A stretch of 23,650 nt of DNA from the IMG/VR virus record IMGVR_UViG_3300036908_000284, positions 1-23,650 of that record. The stretch is one strand, 5' to 3'. Position 1 is the first letter of the stretch, and every line of letters starts with the position of its first letter. Shown here piece after piece: positions 20,852 to 23,650 of this stretch. A program made the position numbers and the translations under genes. The notes beneath the pieces were generated by a model. That model was not told the DNA's origin and ran no database searches. It saw only the letters and a list, made by a program, of their open reading frames with translations. The stretch is from a virus.

Positions 20852-21001
20852 TTAATTCCTCCGTATGTTCTTATTACAGTGTCGAGCTAGTTCTCTTCTC
20901 TCATGGTCAATTTCTTTTTGTAGTGTTCTAAGCCGATATTTATCGGCTAAAAGTCCGTGACGTCTCGCGACGCATATCTTCTCGCGCCTATCTAATGGCA
21001 T
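20852..21001 (-). CDS. Small basic helical protein
   Basis: A 49-residue protein rich in Arg, Lys and His. It seems to be one long helix (LADKYRLRTLQKEIDHERRE). The start ATG is seven bases after the TAG of the upstream gene, and the next gene begins three bases after its stop. No Cys pair or membrane helix is present. It could be a nucleic-acid binding peptide. The open frame and tight spacing are the only evidence for it. Confidence 0.45.
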   Translation of the reverse strand: MPLDRREKICVARRHGLLADKYRLRTLQKEIDHERRELARHCNKNIRRN

Positions 21002-21007
21002 TTTTCT

Positions 21008-21169
21008 CTACTCCACGTATTCCGTTCTCATCTGTAGGTAAAAGAGCGAAATCATTATCGCTAGTATCGTGGCTAGTTCTAGGTTCGTATTATTTACGAT
21101 GCTAAACGCCACGATAACTATTGCATAGCCGACGATAATAGCGACTATCTCTTTTATGCTTACACTCAT
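21008..21169 (-). CDS. 53-residue two-helix membrane peptide
   Basis: Residues 8-25 (IVAIIVGYAIVIVAFSIV) and 31-45 (LATILAIMISLFYL) are hydrophobic, with a short polar turn (NNTN) between them. The ATG overlaps the upstream stop as ATGA. This is a typical small viral membrane protein; holin-like roles are possible but unproven. Confidence 0.55.
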   Translation of the reverse strand: MSVSIKEIVAIIVGYAIVIVAFSIVNNTNLELATILAIMISLFYLQMRTEYVE

Positions 21170-21345
21170 TCTTTTTGTTTGTACAGTTCATACGCGCCTT
21201 TTTTGGCGCTATAGTCTACTTTCTTCGCGGGATTTACGCGTAGTAGGGTGCATAATTTAAACGTACAGGTGTCCCAACAGTCTCCGATTTTAGACTGACG
21301 CAAATACCCACACTTTTCTAAGTCTAAAGTACCTTCCACGTTCAT
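21166..21345 (-). CDS. 59-residue Cys-rich protein
   Basis: I start at the ATG at 21345, which overlaps the upstream TGA as ATGA; an upstream TTG adds five residues without a ribosome site. Four Cys are at 12, 23, 27 and 32 (LEKCGY, DCWDTCTFKLC). Their spacing fits a compact metal-binding loop or a disulfide cluster. The last 25 residues are basic. Its stop overlaps the next ATG. Confidence 0.5.
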   Translation of the reverse strand: MNVEGTLDLEKCGYLRQSKIGDCWDTCTFKLCTLLRVNPAKKVDYSAKKGAYELYKQKE

Positions 21346-21836
21346 TGCTTTAGAACCCAAAAGTTAAATGTCGCGGTCGACGGTGCGTATTGACTATTAC
21401 CTGCGAACTTCACGATAAGCGTGTGCTTACCGAGAGCGAGACACGCCGTTGATTTCGCTGGCAACGTAAACGCAATCGTTTCAGTTCCGCCCTTTACTTG
21501 TGTAACTTTACCCTGCGTCCACCAGTATATTGAGCTATCCACGGTTACGGTAACCGGAACGGAGAGTACCTTCGCTTGTCCCGTTGGAACGACCTCGAAT
21601 CCCCATCCTACAGATGCTCTATTGTATACAACGGTCGGATTCGCGTTAAACATAGGATTACCGTAGATTGATGTCGCAATTCTCGGCTTTGGCTTAACGT
21701 TACAGCCGTTAATCACTTGCTTCTGGATAATAGTCTGCGTGACAGAGGTATTAACCTGTGTCTGAGCCGATACCGCACCCGTTAGAAATATCGCAACGAG
21801 CGCAACACTTAGAGCGGCTATAATCACTTTTTTCAT
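21342..21836 (-). CDS. Secreted Ig-like domain protein
   Basis: A 164-residue protein with a clear signal peptide: a basic N-terminus, a hydrophobic core (VIIAALSVALVAIFLTGAV) and a likely cleavage after AVSA near residue 24. The mature part has two Cys (about 45 and 132, likely a disulfide), an all-beta body (VLSVPVTVTVDSSIYWW) and a final Ig-like end LGKHTLIVKFAGNSQYAPST. This G-x-H-T-x-x-V-x-F-x-G-x-x-x-Y-x-P-S-T end recurs in bacterial and archaeal surface proteins. The same end is seen twice in the distal tail protein here (YSGDDKYSPSIS). It may alter the host surface or exclude other viruses; this is inference. Confidence 0.6.
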   Translation of the reverse strand: MKKVIIAALSVALVAIFLTGAVSAQTQVNTSVTQTIIQKQVINGCNVKPKPRIATSIYGNPMFNANPTVVYNRASVGWGFEVVPTGQAKVLSVPVTVTVDSSIYWWTQGKVTQVKGGTETIAFTLPAKSTACLALGKHTLIVKFAGNSQYAPSTATFNFWVLKQ

Positions 21837-21840
21837 GATA

Positions 21841-21984
21841 TTACCTTAACAACGAATCGAGTAAATTCTCGATATAATAGTCCGGCGTTACGTTATGCTT
21901 ATTCGCGGCGTCATAGAGCGCGAGTCCTACATTTTCGTCGAGTTGTAGACGAAACGTTGAGTAGTATCCACTTCTTTTTATCAT
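21841..21984 (-). CDS. Ribbon-helix-helix (CopG/Arc-type) regulator
   Basis: A 47-residue protein with the layout strand (YYSTFRLQLDENV), helix (GLALYDAANKHN), turn (VTPD), helix (YYIENLLDSLL), which fits the RHH fold of CopG/Arc repressors. It has few residues outside the fold, as in viral repressors. A GGTG site lies before the ATG, and the stop is four bases from the next start. It probably controls transcription of the small-gene run, possibly itself. Evidence is pattern only. Confidence 0.55.
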   Translation of the reverse strand: MIKRSGYYSTFRLQLDENVGLALYDAANKHNVTPDYYIENLLDSLLR

Positions 21985-21997
21985 TTTTGTTTCACCG

Positions 21998-22162
21998 TTA
22001 GAATATTCTTAGATGCTTCTTTCCGTTATTCTTCTTCGATACGGGTTTCTCTCCGCCGACGATTTCGACTATAAATAGCCCCACCGCCATAAATGAGAGA
22101 ATTATAATAGATACATAGTCCTGTGCGTATTCTTTCGTTTTCTTTGGTACTTCTTTTATCAT
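21998..22162 (-). CDS. 54-residue single-pass membrane peptide
   Basis: A basic N-terminus (KEVPKKTKEY) precedes a hydrophobic segment at 17-35 (VSIIILSFMAVGLFIVEIV), then a basic C-terminus. GGAG lies 11 bases upstream, in the 3' end of the insertion element, so the ATG could be its first native codon or an altered start. The function is unknown; a small membrane effector is likely. Confidence 0.5.
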   Translation of the reverse strand: MIKEVPKKTKEYAQDYVSIIILSFMAVGLFIVEIVGGEKPVSKKNNGKKHLRIF

Positions 22163-22164
22163 TT

Positions 22165-22290
22165 TACATCACTCCGTGACTACTCTACTAGCTTACGCAA
22201 GCAGCTTCTATCGTGTTTCCACGAACGGTCGCTAGCCCACGACCGAGTATGTTCTTAGCCGCGTTCTCATCTCTATCTAAGACAAGTCCG
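22165..22290 (-). ncRNA. Candidate TnpB guide RNA (omega RNA) at the tnpB 3' end
   Basis: Four hairpins follow each other on the coding strand around the tnpB stop: CGGTCG/CGACCG with an 8-base loop (22226-22245), TCGTG-GAAA-CACGA with a GNRA tetraloop (22211-22224), GCTT/AAGC (22191-22202), and TCAC/GTGA (22169-22179). In IS200/IS605 elements the omega RNA spans the tnpB 3' end and the right end, with the guide just beyond. The exact 3' boundary and guide start are unknown. Confidence 0.5.
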
Positions 22291-23288
22291 CAGTCACACG
22301 AATGAACGCGGTCTTTCAGCTCTTTATGAACTATCTGACCACATCTCGAACATTCTTGAGTTGTATTCTTTGCGTCAACCATCACCACTACTGAACCAGC
22401 GTTCTCAGCTTTGTTCTTCGTGAATGTGATGAACTGACTCCACGCCACATCGCCTATTGACTTTGCTAGGTGGCTGTTTTGCATCATCCCTTTGATATTC
22501 AAGTCCTCGAAGGCGATGATGCCGTATGTATCGACAAGCTTTCTGCTTAACTGGTGAGCGAAGTTACTCCGCTTGTTCGCTATGCGTTCGTGTATCTTCG
22601 GAATTACCTTCTTTGCCTTATTTCGCTGCGCTTTCGCTAACTGTTTTTCTTCAGCTCTAAAGAAACGTGGGTTGTCTATGTGTTCACCAGTTGACAGTGT
22701 GGCAAACGAATTTATGCCAACATCAACACCAACCGCAGCATTGTTAGGTGCTATTTGTATCTCTCTCCAACCGTCAACAGTGAAACACGCAAACCACTTC
22801 CCTGTTGAACTGCGCTTTATGTTAAGCCGCTTTATCTCGCCCTCTATCGGTCTGTGTAGTTTGATTTTGACATCACCTATCTTTGACAACTGTAGCGTTG
22901 AACCTGTGAGAGCAAAACCTGACTGTGGGTAAGTGAATGAATCACACCAGCCCCTACCTTTGAAACGCGGGTATCCTGCTTTCTCTCCAGCTTTTACCCG
23001 CCGGAAAAATGCTTTGAAGGCTAAGTCTACTCGATATTGAACTTCTTGGAGCACCTGAGAATACACAGGTATCTGTCGTTCTTGTTTCCAGAGCAACAGT
23101 AGTTTTTGCGTGTCGTATCGAGAATACAAAACGTGTCGAGAATATGGGAAGTCTTTTGTTGCTTCATACGCGTTGCGCCGTGTTGCCAGTGTTTCGTTAT
23201 AGACCCATCTGCACAGCTCAAGCGTTTGCTTCATCACCGTTTCTTGGTGTGCGGTCGGATACAGCCTATAACGAAAGACTTTATTCAT
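22188..23288 (-). CDS. tnpB: TnpB RNA-guided nuclease (IS605 OrfB)
   Basis: A 366-residue protein of normal length, beginning MNKVFRYRLYPT as is usual for the family. All catalytic parts are in place: RuvC-I at GVDVGI (D189), RuvC-II at AFEDL (E261), a four-Cys zinc finger (C313, C316, C331, C333) and RuvC-III at LDRDENAA (D340). The conserved GYPRFKGR and FTITFTK-type helices are present. TnpB cuts DNA at a target motif with an omega RNA guide, which helps the element persist after its own excision. The gene looks intact with no frameshift. It follows tnpA by five bases and is probably translated from the same mRNA. Confidence 0.95.
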   Translation of the reverse strand: MNKVFRYRLYPTAHQETVMKQTLELCRWVYNETLATRRNAYEATKDFPYSRHVLYSRYDTQKLLLLWKQERQIPVYSQVLQEVQYRVDLAFKAFFRRVKAGEKAGYPRFKGRGWCDSFTYPQSGFALTGSTLQLSKIGDVKIKLHRPIEGEIKRLNIKRSSTGKWFACFTVDGWREIQIAPNNAAVGVDVGINSFATLSTGEHIDNPRFFRAEEKQLAKAQRNKAKKVIPKIHERIANKRSNFAHQLSRKLVDTYGIIAFEDLNIKGMMQNSHLAKSIGDVAWSQFITFTKNKAENAGSVVVMVDAKNTTQECSRCGQIVHKELKDRVHSCDCGLVLDRDENAAKNILGRGLATVRGNTIEAACVS

Positions 23289-23293
23289 CGTCC

Positions 23294-23650
23294 CTAACTC
23301 TCAACGTAGTGTTTCAGCTTATCGAGTGTCACTTGTCCTGTAGTAGCTAGGAAATACGAGCGAGACCAGAACGTCCCCCGTTTCAGCGTTTCTTTGACTT
23401 CGGGGAAGTTTCGCCGTATCTCTCTCGATGTTATTGTCTTTAGCGCGTTGATGTATCGTGGAATGTCAAGCGTTGGCTTCGCTGCGAATATCATATGAAA
23501 GTGGTTTTTATCGGCTTCTATGTTCAGCACATCGACCTCAAACGTCTCGCTTATTTCGTGTATCTTGTCTTTGAGTAGTGCCACGACTTCTGAGTTAGCA
23601 AGAGCGTTTCGCCGGTATTTTACACACTGAACAAAGTGGTATTGGAGTGC
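23294..23650 (-). CDS. tnpA: TnpA Y1 (HUH) transposase, cut by the window edge
   Basis: The frame runs past the window end. Its last 118 residues are visible and start ALQYHFVQCVKYRRNALANS, the classic opening of IS200-type TnpA, so only a few residues seem to be missing. The HUH metal motif is HFHMIF; the NALKTITSREIRRNFPEV segment is conserved; GTFWSRSYFLATTGQVT precedes the C-terminal helix with the catalytic Tyr (LKHYVES). A GTG 66 bases inside the window is not the true start. The protein cuts and joins single-stranded DNA at the element ends. The stop is TAG, five bases before tnpB. Confidence 0.9.
   Translation of the reverse strand, partial: ALQYHFVQCVKYRRNALANSEVVALLKDKIHEISETFEVDVLNIEADKNHFHMIFAAKPTLDIPRYINALKTITSREIRRNFPEVKETLKRGTFWSRSYFLATTGQVTLDKLKHYVES

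Larger units (their letters stand above)
22165..23650 (-). mobile_element. IS200/IS605-family insertion element (partial, right side)
   Basis: tnpA and tnpB lie in the same direction, 5 bases apart, and the hairpin-rich right end follows. The left end is outside the window. The element is oriented like the viral genes and sits at the upstream edge of the small-gene run. These elements move as single strands and are inserted next to a short target motif. The right-end cleavage site cannot be fixed without the left end or an empty site, so the coordinate given is approximate. Confidence 0.8.

Noticed and set aside
23281-23296. Read-through of the tnpA TAG stop into GR codons
   Set aside because: The next TGA comes after two codons, the catalytic helix is complete, and no pyrrolysine or suppressor signal is visible.
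1-23650. CRISPR array, tRNA genes, integrase or attachment sites
   Set aside because: I saw no regular direct repeats with spacers, no cloverleaf with conserved loop bases, no integrase gene and no long direct repeats at the edges.

Overview
The window is one continuous stretch of a tailed double-stranded DNA virus (Caudoviricetes) or provirus with a siphovirus plan. Every gene I accept lies on the minus strand, so transcription runs from high to low coordinates. The window ends inside an insertion sequence on the right and just after a tail gene stop codon on the left. The host cannot be named from this sequence. Ribosome binding sites of the GGAGG type precede many genes, which fits bacteria and also several archaeal groups such as methanogens. 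Ig-like surface repeats and many tiny Cys-rich proteins are compatible with an archaeal host but do not prove one. There are no rRNA, tRNA or metabolic genes.

Layout in the direction of transcription. (1) 23650-22165: an IS200/IS605-family element with a Y1 transposase (tnpA, cut by the window edge) and an apparently intact TnpB with a hairpin-rich 3' end that probably is its guide RNA. (2) 22162-19427: a densely packed, often ATGA-overlapping run of small genes. It holds membrane peptides, two ribbon-helix-helix-like proteins, a secreted Ig-like protein, an Sm/Lsm-like protein and several Cys-pair (zinc-finger-like) proteins. (3) 19397-12512: the head module, with an HNH nuclease, portal, a Cys-pair protein, a coiled-coil membrane protein, a second HNH nuclease, a very long prohead protease fusion and the HK97-fold major capsid protein. 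(4) 12497-10511: four head-associated proteins (decoration or spike candidates). (5) 10500-7848: the connector set, with a gp6-like adaptor, a 31-residue basic peptide, a head-closure protein, a gp10-like protein and two terminator-like proteins. (6) 7816-1: the tail, with tube, an Ig-like or decoration protein, a tail chaperone pair made by a -1 frameshift, a His/Lys-rich protein, tape measure, distal tail protein with two Ig-like domains, a small protein and a receptor-end tail protein. Large terminase is not next to portal and must lie beyond the right edge if present.

The most striking signal is not a gene. On a full read of the window the tetranucleotide GATC does not occur once, where about 90 copies would be expected by chance. 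The pentanucleotide CCWGG is also absent (about 35 expected), although the sister motif CCSGG occurs repeatedly. This points to long selection against two specific palindromes, most simply by host restriction systems. Other points of interest are the 748-residue protease fusion with two copies of a phage accessory module, a virus-encoded Sm-like protein, Ig-like repeats shared by a secreted protein and the tail tip, and a His/Lys-rich protein between tail chaperone and tape measure.
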